NCBI GenBank assembly: GCA_017624645.1
Contig: JAGAMQ010000103.1
Span: 1 to 23,609 of the forward strand
Length of the DNA stretch: 23,609 nt
Origin: Oscillospiraceae bacterium
Lineage (GTDB): Bacteria > Bacillota > Clostridia > Oscillospirales > Oscillospiraceae
Direction of reading: 5' to 3'
In this document: piece after piece, positions 1 through 6,930 of the stretch
Numbering within the stretch: position 1 is the first letter of the stretch
Layout: each line of letters starts with the position of its first letter
Notes under the pieces: model-generated
Databases searched by the model: none
The model's input: only the letters and a program-made list of their open reading frames with translations
Told to the model about the DNA's origin: nothing
Program-made: the position numbers and the translations under genes

Positions 1-96
1 AAAGCTTTTTACCATATTCCAGACAAAAAGAAGGCTGTATCAGAACGCGTAATCATATGCTGCTTTTTGACGATTGGCGGCTTTTTTGACACTCTG

Positions 97-120
97 AGGC
101 TCCCGGTTTCCCGGGAGCCT
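97..120 (-). terminator. Hairpin downstream of gdhA, possible terminator
   Basis: A perfect 10-bp stem (97-106 with 111-120, loop TTTC) lies 14 bases past the gdhA stop codon. Position and GC content fit a transcription terminator. However, on the minus strand it is followed by CAGAGTGTC and not by a run of T, so it is not a textbook intrinsic terminator. I see nothing gene-like in 1-96. Confidence 0.5.
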
Positions 121-133
121 GTTATGTTAGGGA

Positions 134-1417
134 TTATACCCAGCCTCTGACCTTCACTGCGTTGACAACGCGGTTAATAGAGATGACGTATGCAGCGTCA
201 CGCATGTACAGATCCTTTTCCTGTGCCAGGTCGTACACATCCTGGAATGCCTTGGTCATGGCAGCTTCCAGCTTCTGCAGGACCTCTTCCTTGGACCAGA
301 AGTAGTTCATGTTGCACTGCACCTGCTCAAAGTAGCTGCAGGTAACACCACCGGCGTTGCAGAGGAAGTCGGGGATCAGCATGATGCCGCTGTCCCGGAT
401 CAGCTGGTCGCAGTCGGGAGTGGTGGGACCGTTGGCAGCCTCGCACAGGACCTTGACCTGCTTGGAGATGTTGCCGAAGACGGCAGGAGTGATCTGGTTT
501 TCCAGAGCGGCGGGGATCAGGATGTCTACATCCTGGCTCAGCCATGCGTCGCCGGGCAGGACTTCGTAGCCCAAAGCGATTGCCTTTTCCTTGTCAATGC
601 TGCCAAAGGGATCCTTGATGCCGGCCAGCTCCTGAACATTGCAGCCCTCAGCCTTGCGGAAGGTGTAGGCAACCTTGTCGGCAGCGTTCCAGCAGGAAAC
701 TGCCAGCAGCTTGCCGCCCAACTGGGTGTACATACGGGCAGCATACTCTGCCACGTTGCCGAAGCCCTGGATGCTGGCGGTGGTGGTCTCGATGGGCAGG
801 TTCATATTCTTCAGGCACTCACGCAGGCAGTAGATAACGCCGAAGCCGGTAGCCTCGGTACGGCCCAGAGAGCCGCCCAGACCAACGGGCTTACCGGTGA
901 TCATGCCGGGGTAGCGCTGACCGGTGATGGTTTCGTACTCATCCAGCATCCACATCATGTGCTGACCGTTGGTCATCACGTCGGGAGCGGGAACGTCCAG
1001 AGTGGGGCCCACCTGAGTCCACAGCTGGCGGATATAACCGCGGCACAGCCGCTCCTGCTCACCCTGTGACATGGTCCGGGGATCGCAGATGATGCCGCCC
1101 TTGGCACCGCCCAGAGGAATGTCCACAACAGCGCACTTCCAGGTCATCCACATGGAAAGAGCCCGGACGGTGTCGGCGGTCTCGTGGGGGTGGAAACGGA
1201 TGCCGCCCTTGGCGGGACCTCTTGCGGTGTTGTGCTTCACGCGGAAGGCGTTGAACACCTTGATGGAGCCGTCATCCATCTTCACGGGGATGGTAAAACG
1301 CAGCTCCTGCTGAGGCTGACGCAGCAGTGCTCTTGCGCCGGCATCCACATTCAGCATCTGGGCAACCTTGTCAAACTGAGCCTGGGCATTCTCAAAGGGA
1401 TTGTAGGTTTGTGCCAT
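134..1417 (-). CDS. gdhA: Glutamate dehydrogenase (Glu/Leu/Phe/Val dehydrogenase family)
   Basis: Cytosolic enzyme that interconverts glutamate and 2-oxoglutarate plus ammonia with NAD(P)H. The 427-aa length is normal for the hexameric bacterial enzyme. The N-terminal catalytic domain shows GPAKGGIRFHP (67-77, substrate lysine K70) and PLGGAKGG (101-108, catalytic-type lysine K106). The Rossmann domain shows QGFGNVAEYAA (217-227), and CNAGGVTCSYFE (353-364) is the conserved C-terminal segment. The frame stays open upstream to 1540, but the start at 1417 has GGAGGT seven bases ahead and begins where family homology begins (MAQTYNPFENAQ). The upstream 41 codons are mostly promoter and inverted-repeat DNA. 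It appears to be a single-gene unit with its own promoter at 1476-1504. NAD or NADP preference cannot be read safely from the sequence. Confidence 0.95.
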   Translation of the reverse strand: MAQTYNPFENAQAQFDKVAQMLNVDAGARALLRQPQQELRFTIPVKMDDGSIKVFNAFRVKHNTARGPAKGGIRFHPHETADTVRALSMWMTWKCAVVDIPLGGAKGGIICDPRTMSQGEQERLCRGYIRQLWTQVGPTLDVPAPDVMTNGQHMMWMLDEYETITGQRYPGMITGKPVGLGGSLGRTEATGFGVIYCLRECLKNMNLPIETTTASIQGFGNVAEYAARMYTQLGGKLLAVSCWNAADKVAYTFRKAEGCNVQELAGIKDPFGSIDKEKAIALGYEVLPGDAWLSQDVDILIPAALENQITPAVFGNISKQVKVLCEAANGPTTPDCDQLIRDSGIMLIPDFLCNAGGVTCSYFEQVQCNMNYFWSKEEVLQKLEAAMTKAFQDVYDLAQEKDLYMRDAAYVISINRVVNAVKVRGWV

Positions 1418-1475
1418 AATTTTTACCTCCATATAATTTAGCGGCCCCTTGCCGCAAATTAAGATCTCATTACAA

Positions 1476-1504
1476 GATATACCAAAAATTTCTACCAAAG
1501 TCAA
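1476..1504 (-). promoter_or_regulatory. Sigma-A type promoter of gdhA
   Basis: On the minus strand, TTGACT (1504-1499) is followed after exactly 17 bases by TATATC (1481-1476). Transcription would start about 50 bases before the ATG at 1417, leaving a short leader with a small GCGGC/GCCGC hairpin (1441-1455) ahead of the ribosome binding site. Confidence 0.65.
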
Positions 1505-1510
1505 GAGATA

Positions 1511-1552
1511 GCCGAAGATTTCTTGCAAGATTTCCTGCAAGAAATCTTCGGC
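1511..1552. repeat. Perfect 17-bp inverted repeat upstream of gdhA promoter
   Basis: Arms 1511-1527 and 1536-1552 are perfect reverse complements separated by an 8-base loop. The right-hand side on the minus strand ends seven bases before the -35 box of gdhA (1504). It could be a regulator-binding site, a backup terminator for the gene upstream, or a small intergenic repeat. It has no T-run on either strand. Confidence 0.8.
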
Positions 1553-1669
1553 ATGGTCAAGCCTATTCTCTCTGTACCGGAAAAATGCCTCTCATAGGCA
1601 GGTGCAGGTTTTTGGGACCCAATTCCCGGGGCAATCGGAGTACAAAAAAGAGGCGATGACACGGCCCCA

Positions 1670-1703
1670 AAACAAAGCCCCGGCGGGATCATACCCCGCC
1701 GGG
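1670..1703 (-). terminator. Terminator of the ceramidase-like gene
   Basis: A 9-bp perfect GC stem (1679-1687 with 1695-1703, 7-base loop) begins 8 bases past the stop codon at 1712. On the minus strand it is followed by GCTTTGTTTTGG, an imperfect T-rich tract. This fits an intrinsic terminator. Confidence 0.75.
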
Positions 1704-1711
1704 CAAAGAGT

Positions 1712-3022
1712 TTATGTAAGCTGCCGGATCATGTCCAAAAGATTATCTGCGATGCCCTCGGCGCTGCCCTCGGCAAAGATATGGGTATCCACCTCATAGC
1801 AGCCATAGCTGAAGGCATGGTGATTGGGGAAATAGCCCTCGGCACCGTTACAGTAGGCCAGCATCCATGTGGTCTTGCAGGGGGAGTTGTCCACAAACTG
1901 GGCACCTGCGGTATCAAACAGCTCACAGGGGGCTGTACCGAAAGCCAGCTCGCCCAGCACTGCTACGGACAGCTCCAGAGGAACTGTCTCCGGCGCTGCG
2001 GCACGCTGCAGCACCGCACGGCAGGCATAACCGGAATTGTAGCCATGCTCCCTGGCAATGGGCCATACCAGCTTGGTGTCGCCGGTTTCCAGGAACATGT
2101 CCCAGATCTTCTTGGCTTCCTCTACCTTGGAATCGGTGGTGTGGTCGATGGGACACTGGTAGATCCTGCGCATCAGCTTCAGATCGCCTACCTGCACAGG
2201 CTCCAGTCTGGGCAGCAGCTCCAGCACTGCCTTGGAAAGAATCTTGGCGTACTGGTTACGGGTGTACCTGATCTTGGGCTTTGCAACGTGGGAGGTGGGA
2301 GTGATATTGCCGCCGGCACCCTGGAAGAAGGCGAACAGGCAGTCGGTTTCCACTTCAAGGCAGGTGCGCAAAGCACCGATGTAGTCGGCAGAAATGCCGG
2401 TGGTTTTTCCGCCGCCCATCATGTCCGGGTGGCAGGGCCAGTTCATCATCAGGATATCCTGTCCCTCTTCCCGGCAGAAGCGCAGCAGCCGCAGCCGACC
2501 GTCGGCATCTGCCATGTGGCGTACAGGAGGATTGCTTGCCAGAGTACCGACACCCACAGTGCCGTCCTGGCGCAGGTAATGACGGACAAAGTTCAGATTC
2601 TCGGTCTGGCTGACGCCCCCAAGGACGGTTGCCTCCTTCCGGTCTGCCAGTGCGGCGTAGGCTGCCTCCGGGATCCGCTTGTTGGCATAAGCCATATACT
2701 CATTCACCCGACGGGGACCGGGATTGCCGATGTCCGGACCGGTGTGGGTGTGGGTACATGCCACCAAAATATTTTCTTCGGGGATGCCGGTCTCGGCGGT
2801 GATATACTCACGGATGGGACCAAACATATAGGGCTGGGAGTGGAGAAGATCCATGGTAATGAGCAAAAGGGTATTGTCCTGCTCGTCGGTAATGGCCACA
2901 CAGGTAGCAAACAGAGGATCGATCACATGGGTGGAAACTCTGTGGGGGCCGTTTCCGTAGCCGCCCAGCTCTATGTGCTCCTGGGGCATAATGTCAATGC
3001 GTCCAAATCCAACTTTCAGCAT
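1712..3022 (-). CDS. Neutral/alkaline ceramidase-like hydrolase
   Basis: A 436-aa protein resembling the N-terminal catalytic domain of neutral/alkaline ceramidases (zinc amidases that cut the N-acyl bond of ceramides). Visible family-type motifs are HTHTGPD (91-97), NWPCHPDMMGG (194-204), GAGGNITP (235-242) and NGAEGYFPN followed by GCYE (392-410). Histidines in the first two would be the zinc ligands. There is no signal peptide or lipobox, and the C-terminal domain of secreted ceramidases is missing, so it is probably cytosolic. Many such short forms have unknown substrates. The start at 3022 is preceded by GGAGGC. The open frame extends 27 codons further upstream, but across the likely promoter. 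It appears to be transcribed alone. Hydrolase fold is fairly sure; ceramide as substrate is not. Confidence 0.8.
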   Translation of the reverse strand: MLKVGFGRIDIMPQEHIELGGYGNGPHRVSTHVIDPLFATCVAITDEQDNTLLLITMDLLHSQPYMFGPIREYITAETGIPEENILVACTHTHTGPDIGNPGPRRVNEYMAYANKRIPEAAYAALADRKEATVLGGVSQTENLNFVRHYLRQDGTVGVGTLASNPPVRHMADADGRLRLLRFCREEGQDILMMNWPCHPDMMGGGKTTGISADYIGALRTCLEVETDCLFAFFQGAGGNITPTSHVAKPKIRYTRNQYAKILSKAVLELLPRLEPVQVGDLKLMRRIYQCPIDHTTDSKVEEAKKIWDMFLETGDTKLVWPIAREHGYNSGYACRAVLQRAAAPETVPLELSVAVLGELAFGTAPCELFDTAGAQFVDNSPCKTTWMLAYCNGAEGYFPNHHAFSYGCYEVDTHIFAEGSAEGIADNLLDMIRQLT

Positions 3023-3052
3023 AAAGATGCCTCCTTTATTTTCTGTGCTTTT

Positions 3053-3082
3053 ATCATAGCAACTCCTTCCATGGATTACCAA
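3053..3082 (-). promoter_or_regulatory. Probable promoter of the ceramidase-like gene
   Basis: Minus-strand TTGGTA (3082-3077), 18-base spacer, TATGAT (3058-3053). This places the start point about 25 bases before the ATG at 3022. The -35 box is imperfect. Confidence 0.45.
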
Positions 3083-3111
3083 CGATATACGCCGCGATTC
3101 CAACGATTTTG

Positions 3112-4482
3112 TTAGTTTTCAAATTCCCACAGCACTTCCCGGATGATCTCACTGACCGTAGGATGGGGAAAGATGATCTGCCGGGCGTCAGTGACCCTAA
3201 GCTGCATTTCCAGCATTTCCGCAGCGCCCCAGATGATTTCTCCGGCATAGGCACCGATGATATGCACACCCAGAACGGTGCGGCGCTTTTTGTCCACAAG
3301 GATCTTGCAAAGACCGTCGGCACCCTCATTTTCTGCCACGAACCGTCCGGAGTACCGCATGGAAAGGCTGCGCACTTCATAGTCGATGCCCTTTTCCCTG
3401 CACTCTTCCTCAGTTTTGCCCACGGAGGCGATCTCCGGCTGAGTGTAGATCACCGACGGATTGGCGTAATAGCGCATGGTATCGGTCTTGCCCAGAATGT
3501 GGTTCACAGCCACCTCTGCTTCCCGGTAGGCGGTATGGGCAAGCATATACTTGCCGTTGACATCGCCCACGGCGTATACATTTTCTATATTGGTGCGGCA
3601 CATGGCATCCACGGTGATGCCCCGGCGGTCAAAGCTGACCCCGATGGTTTCCAATCCGATGTTTTCCGTATTGGCCCGTCGGCCGATGGAAAGCAGCACC
3701 TTGTCCGCTTCCACACACAGCTTCTGTCCCTGGGGGTTCTCCGCCCAGACCTTTCCCGGTGCTACACCCAAGCACTTATGCTCCAAAAGGAAGGAAATGC
3801 CCTTTTTCTCCATGTCCTTTTGCAGGAGGGAGCCGATCTGCCGGTCTGTAGCACCGGCAATGTGGGGAAGCATTTCAATGACGGTGACCTTAGCACCGGC
3901 GGTGGCGTAATATGCCGCCATTTCCAGACCGATCACACCGCCGCCGATGACGGTAAGCTTCTGGGGAACTTGGGTCAGATCCAGCACCTCCCGGTTGGTC
4001 AGCACGAAGTCTCCCAGATTCTCCCGGACACCTTCAATGGGCGGCACCACCGGGGAAGAACCGGTGGCGATGATCAGCCGTTTTCCGGTATAGACAGTCC
4101 CTGCTGCCTCCAAAGTAAAGCCGTCGGCAGTCTTGCCGGTGATCTTTGCTTCTTCCATGACCACCTGGGCACCTACAGCCTTAAGCTTTGCCCGGATGCC
4201 GCTGACCAGTGTACGGACCACTTGATCCTTACGTTTTATTACAGCCTGCTGATCCAGCGTCACCTGAGATGTGCTGACCCCGTACACGCTGGCGTGAAGG
4301 GCGTGTTCATAATGCTTTGCGGAATTGAGCAGGGTCTTGGAGGGGATACAGCCCTCGTTAAGGCAGACACCTCCCAGTGCCCGCTTTTCCAGCACCAGAG
4401 TCTTCAGTCCTGCGTGGGCAGCCCGCTCCGCTGCCAGATAGCCGCCGGGTCCGCCGCCCAGCACGATGAGATCATAAATCAT
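3112..4482 (-). CDS. lpdA: Dihydrolipoamide dehydrogenase (E3)
   Basis: FAD-dependent pyridine nucleotide-disulfide oxidoreductase that reoxidises dihydrolipoamide with NAD+ in 2-oxoacid dehydrogenase or glycine-cleavage complexes. The 456-aa length is that of a standard E3 without an N-terminal lipoyl domain. It shows the FAD-binding GGGPGGYLAA (9-18), the redox-active disulfide GGVCLNEGCIPSK (C40 and C45), the NAD-binding VIGGGVIGLE, the second FAD motif YAVGDVNG, and the C-terminal catalytic pair in FPHPTVSE (H440, E445). The start is set by CCTCCT (4490-4495), read as AGGAGG on the minus strand, seven bases ahead. It lies downstream of trxB on the same strand but is separated from it by a 143-base gap filled with inverted repeats, so co-transcription is uncertain. 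No E1, E2 or gcv genes are nearby, so its partner complex is unknown. Confidence 0.95.
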   Translation of the reverse strand: MIYDLIVLGGGPGGYLAAERAAHAGLKTLVLEKRALGGVCLNEGCIPSKTLLNSAKHYEHALHASVYGVSTSQVTLDQQAVIKRKDQVVRTLVSGIRAKLKAVGAQVVMEEAKITGKTADGFTLEAAGTVYTGKRLIIATGSSPVVPPIEGVRENLGDFVLTNREVLDLTQVPQKLTVIGGGVIGLEMAAYYATAGAKVTVIEMLPHIAGATDRQIGSLLQKDMEKKGISFLLEHKCLGVAPGKVWAENPQGQKLCVEADKVLLSIGRRANTENIGLETIGVSFDRRGITVDAMCRTNIENVYAVGDVNGKYMLAHTAYREAEVAVNHILGKTDTMRYYANPSVIYTQPEIASVGKTEEECREKGIDYEVRSLSMRYSGRFVAENEGADGLCKILVDKKRRTVLGVHIIGAYAGEIIWGAAEMLEMQLRVTDARQIIFPHPTVSEIIREVLWEFEN

Positions 4483-4518
4483 ACGATATCCTCCTAATTG
4501 CTATAAGAGAAATGTTGA

Positions 4519-4536
4519 AACCCTCATAAAAGGGTT
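4519..4536 (-). repeat. Short hairpin overlapping the large inverted repeat
   Basis: AACCCT (4519-4524) and AGGGTT (4531-4536) form a 6-bp stem with a 6-base loop. The right half shares 4535-4536 with the left arm of the 27-bp inverted repeat, so the two structures compete slightly. It lies in the leader just before lpdA. Confidence 0.5.
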
Positions 4537-4614
4537 GTAGGGGAGGGTCTTGACCCTCCCGCGGGAAACATAAAGGCTTGCAGCTTTCGGGAGGGTCAAG
4601 ACCCTCCCCTACAA
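4535..4614. repeat. Composite 27-bp perfect inverted repeat between trxB and lpdA
   Basis: Arms 4535-4561 and 4588-4614 are perfect reverse complements around a 26-base centre. Each arm is itself a palindrome, GGGAGGGTC-TT-GACCCTCCC, so the RNA or DNA could fold as two small hairpins or as one long one. Size and symmetry resemble dispersed REP- or MITE-like intergenic repeats. No second copy is in this window. Confidence 0.85.
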
Positions 4615-4625
4615 GGCGTATGTTT

Positions 4626-5549
4626 TTACGGAAGATAGTGCTCTGCCTGATAGGCTGCCACCGCGCCGTCTGCCACTGCGGTAACGATCTGCCGCAGCTC
4701 CTTGCTGCGGATGTCTCCCACGGCATATACCCCGGGGAGGTTGGTTTTTGTGGTCTCGTCTGCCAGAATATAGCCCGCGTTGTCCAGTGTAAGCGCTCCT
4801 TGCACCAAGGCGTTGGCAGGATCTCTGCCGATGCTCACGAACAGTCCGTCCAGAGAAAGCTCCTCTTCCTGCCCCGTGGGCAGATACTTCAGGGTGACCC
4901 CTGTAAGCCGCTCATTGCTGTGCAGCCGGGTCACGGCACGTTCCCAAAGAATTTCCACATTTTCAAGGCGTTCCAGCTGCCTGCGGTACACCTGGGTGGC
5001 CCGGAGGGTGTCCCGGCGGTGGATCAGGTAGACCTTTTTGGCAATGCGGCTTAAAAACAGTACCTCCGCCACGGCAGAATTTCCGCCGCCCACCACAGCT
5101 ACCGTCCTGCCCCGGAAAAACATTCCGTCACAGTGACCGCAGTAGCTGACCCCTTTGCCCACAAGCTGCGCCTCCTGGGGAATTCCCAAGGGCCTTGGGT
5201 TGGCACCGGTGGCGATCACCACGGTCCGGGCCAAAAGGGTCTGTGTCTGGGTGGTCACTTCCTTGATGGGGGTGTCAAGCTGCAGTGCCGTTACCTGGGC
5301 ACTCACGGTTTCAGCACCGAAGCGCTCTGCACCTGCTTTCATGTCCTGTCCCAGGGTAAAACCGTCCACGCCTCCCGGAAAGCCGGGATAGTTATCGATC
5401 TGATGGGTCAGTGCCATCTGTCCGCCGGCAGAAAGCTTCTCCACCACCAGCGTGGAAAGACCCGCCCTGGCGGCATACAGAGCCGCAGTATAACCGCCGG
5501 GACCGCCGCCCACGATTATCATATCATAAATCTTGTTGTTTTTGATCAT
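4626..5549 (-). CDS. trxB: Thioredoxin-disulfide reductase
   Basis: A 307-aa FAD and NADPH flavoenzyme that keeps thioredoxin reduced. Domain order is FAD-binding GGGPGGYTAALYAARAG (14-30), then the NADPH domain carrying the active-site cysteines YCGHCDG (C137, C140), GGGNSAVAEVLFL (154-166) and HRRDTLRA (177-184, arginines typical for NADPH), and finally YAVGDI (275-280) for FAD. The disulfide is CGHC, where most bacterial TrxB have CAxC. The start at 5549 follows GGAAGGGG at spacing 10; an internal ATG at codon 10 would cut into the FAD motif and is less likely. The gene is divergent from a Crp/Fnr-type regulator, and a promoter is visible between them. Confidence 0.93.
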   Translation of the reverse strand: MIKNNKIYDMIIVGGGPGGYTAALYAARAGLSTLVVEKLSAGGQMALTHQIDNYPGFPGGVDGFTLGQDMKAGAERFGAETVSAQVTALQLDTPIKEVTTQTQTLLARTVVIATGANPRPLGIPQEAQLVGKGVSYCGHCDGMFFRGRTVAVVGGGNSAVAEVLFLSRIAKKVYLIHRRDTLRATQVYRRQLERLENVEILWERAVTRLHSNERLTGVTLKYLPTGQEEELSLDGLFVSIGRDPANALVQGALTLDNAGYILADETTKTNLPGVYAVGDIRSKELRQIVTAVADGAVAAYQAEHYLP

Positions 5550-5576
5550 AATATTGCGCCCCTTCCTTTTTATTTT

Positions 5577-5582
5577 AGTATA
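5577..5582 (-). promoter_or_regulatory. Candidate -10 box of trxB
   Basis: TATACT on the minus strand (5582-5577) gives a start about 20 bases before the trxB ATG. No good -35 box stands 17 bases upstream (CGGAAG), while TCAC/GTGA dyads cover that area. This is the pattern of an activator-dependent promoter. Confidence 0.45.
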
Positions 5583-5594
5583 GCCAAAAAATGA

Positions 5595-5617
5595 TCACAC
5601 TTCCGTGACAATATCAC
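5595..5617. promoter_or_regulatory. TCAC/GTGA dyad cluster, possible Crp/Fnr-family operator
   Basis: Three half-sites are interleaved: TCAC (5595-5598), GTGA (5605-5608) and TCAC (5614-5617). The second pair, GTGA-N5-TCAC, is close to the GTGA-N6-TCAC pattern bound by many Crp-family proteins. The cluster lies just upstream of the -35 box of the regulator gene and over the -35 region of trxB. Confidence 0.4.
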
Positions 5618-5620
5618 CGA

Positions 5621-5649
5621 TTGACAAGCTGCGGGGAAATCGGTATACT
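5621..5649 (+). promoter_or_regulatory. Sigma-A promoter of the Crp/Fnr-type gene
   Basis: TTGACA (5621-5626), 17-base spacer, TATACT (5644-5649). The -35 is perfect and the -10 matches five of six. Transcription would start about 12 bases before the ATG at 5669, giving a very short leader. Confidence 0.8.
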
Positions 5650-5668
5650 GGTTTCCGGAGGGATAGCT

Positions 5669-6325
5669 ATGGATTTTTCGGATTTTTTCCCTTTTTGGCA
5701 TAAGCTTACAGCCGCCCAGCAGGAAAAACTGACAGAGGTCACCCATCCCCTGGAGGCAAAGGCAGGAACATTGCTCCATGACGGCAGCGGCGAGTGCATG
5801 GGACTGATGCTGGTGCAGACCGGACAGCTCCGGGTCTACACTCTGTCTTCCGAAGGACGGGAGATCACCCTGTACCGGCTGTTTGATCAGGATATCTGCC
5901 TGTTTTCTGCCTCCTGTGTGATGCCGGATGTGCAGTTTTCCGTGATGGTAGAGGCAGAAAAGGATTGCAGGATCTTGGTTGTCCCCTCCTGCCTGTTCAA
6001 AAATCTCATGGAGGATTCCGCGCCGGTGGCAAACTATATAAACCAGCTGATCTCAGGGCGCTTTTCCGAGGTGATGTGGCTCATGGAGCAGATCATGTGG
6101 AAGAGCTTTGACAAACGCCTTGCGGCATTTTTGCTGGAGGAAAGCCGTCTGGAGAACAGCCCGGTTCTGAAGATCACCCACGAAAGGATCGCCAACCACA
6201 TGGGTACTGCCCGGGAGGTGGTGACCCGGATGCTGCGCTACTTCCAGTCAGAGGGTATGGTACGCCTGACCCGTGGCGCTATAGAGCTCACAGACGAAAA
6301 CGCCTTACAGGCTTTGGAAGAATAA
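5669..6325 (+). CDS. Crp/Fnr-family transcriptional regulator
   Basis: A 218-aa DNA-binding regulator. Residues 15-115 look like a cyclic-nucleotide-binding-type beta barrel, followed by a long dimer helix (about 118-150). A winged helix-turn-helix lies at 168-205, with ITHERIANHMGTAREVVTRML matching the Crp/Fnr recognition-helix pattern. The barrel has scattered cysteines (43, 77, 83, 100, 108) but no N-terminal Fnr-type cysteine cluster, so the signal it senses is unclear. The start at 5669 is set by GGAGGG eight bases ahead. The frame is open 16 codons further back, but that stretch contains the promoter. It is divergent from trxB, which suggests it may control thiol-redox genes, and it is followed after 26 bases by the dCMP deaminase gene, probably in one transcript. 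Confidence 0.9.
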   Translation: MDFSDFFPFWHKLTAAQQEKLTEVTHPLEAKAGTLLHDGSGECMGLMLVQTGQLRVYTLSSEGREITLYRLFDQDICLFSASCVMPDVQFSVMVEAEKDCRILVVPSCLFKNLMEDSAPVANYINQLISGRFSEVMWLMEQIMWKSFDKRLAAFLLEESRLENSPVLKITHERIANHMGTAREVVTRMLRYFQSEGMVRLTRGAIELTDENALQALEE

Positions 6326-6351
6326 TAAAAACATCTTGGAGGATATCTATT

Positions 6352-6843
6352 ATGAAGCGTACAGACTACATCAGCTGGGATGAATATTTTATGGGCGTTG
6401 CCATGCTGGCGGCCTGCCGCAGCAAGGATCCCAGCACTCAGGTAGGTGCCTGCATCGTATCCCAGGACAACATCATTATTTCCACCGGCTACAACGGCAT
6501 GCCCAAGGGCTGCTCTGACGATGCGTTTCCGTGGGACAGAGAGGGCAAAGAGACCAAGTACCCCTATGTTGTCCATGCAGAGCTGAACGCCATTCTCAAC
6601 GCCAATGGCAGAGATCTTCGGGGGAGCAAGCTGTATGTGGCACTGTTCCCCTGCAACGAGTGCGCCAAGGCCATCATCCAGAGCGGCGTGAAGGAGATTT
6701 TCTATCTATCCGACAAGTATGCAAACACCCCCGGCACCCTTGCTTCCAAGCGGATGCTGGACGCTGCCGGCGTAAAATACACCCAGCTGCGCACGGGTAT
6801 CCGCTCCCTGACCCTGGACTTTACCCCGGCAGAGGAGAAATAA
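6352..6843 (+). CDS. comEB: Deoxycytidylate (dCMP) deaminase
   Basis: A 163-aa zinc enzyme that converts dCMP to dUMP, feeding dTMP synthesis. The zinc and catalytic motifs are HAELNAIL (75-82, H75 ligand and E77 proton shuttle) and PCNECAK (100-106, C101 and C104 ligands). The N-terminal half SKDPSTQVGACIV (24-36) and GYNGMPKGC (46-54) are typical of ComEB-type dCMP deaminases. GGAGG stands 10 bases ahead of the ATG. It appears to be the second gene of a two-gene transcript with the Crp-type regulator. No other nucleotide genes are adjacent. The family call is firm; allosteric control by dCTP/dTTP is not addressed by the sequence. Confidence 0.92.
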   Translation: MKRTDYISWDEYFMGVAMLAACRSKDPSTQVGACIVSQDNIIISTGYNGMPKGCSDDAFPWDREGKETKYPYVVHAELNAILNANGRDLRGSKLYVALFPCNECAKAIIQSGVKEIFYLSDKYANTPGTLASKRMLDAAGVKYTQLRTGIRSLTLDFTPAEEK

Positions 6844-6900
6844 AAGTATGGACAGGAAGCCACGGGTGATCCAATGACCCCGGGGCTACGGTACAAACAA

Positions 6901-6930
6901 GACCTCCGGGCGATTTGCCCGGAGGTCTTT
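6901..6930. terminator. Bidirectional terminator between dCMP deaminase and the NADAR-like gene
   Basis: A perfect 11-bp stem (6901-6911 with 6917-6927, loop GATTT) serves two converging transcripts. It is followed on plus by TTTAAAAA and on minus by TTGTTTGT. The stem begins right at the stop codon of the minus-strand gene (6929). Confidence 0.8.

Noticed and set aside
1418..1540. 41-codon N-terminal extension of glutamate dehydrogenase
   Set aside because: The extension covers the promoter and part of the inverted repeat, has no ribosome binding site and no family homology. The start at 1417 has GGAGGT.
1781..4497. Two long plus-strand open frames (444 and 462 codons) opposite the ceramidase-like and lpdA genes
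   Set aside because: They are antisense shadows in GC-rich coding sequence, with low-complexity H, G and Q-rich products, no ribosome binding sites and no motifs.
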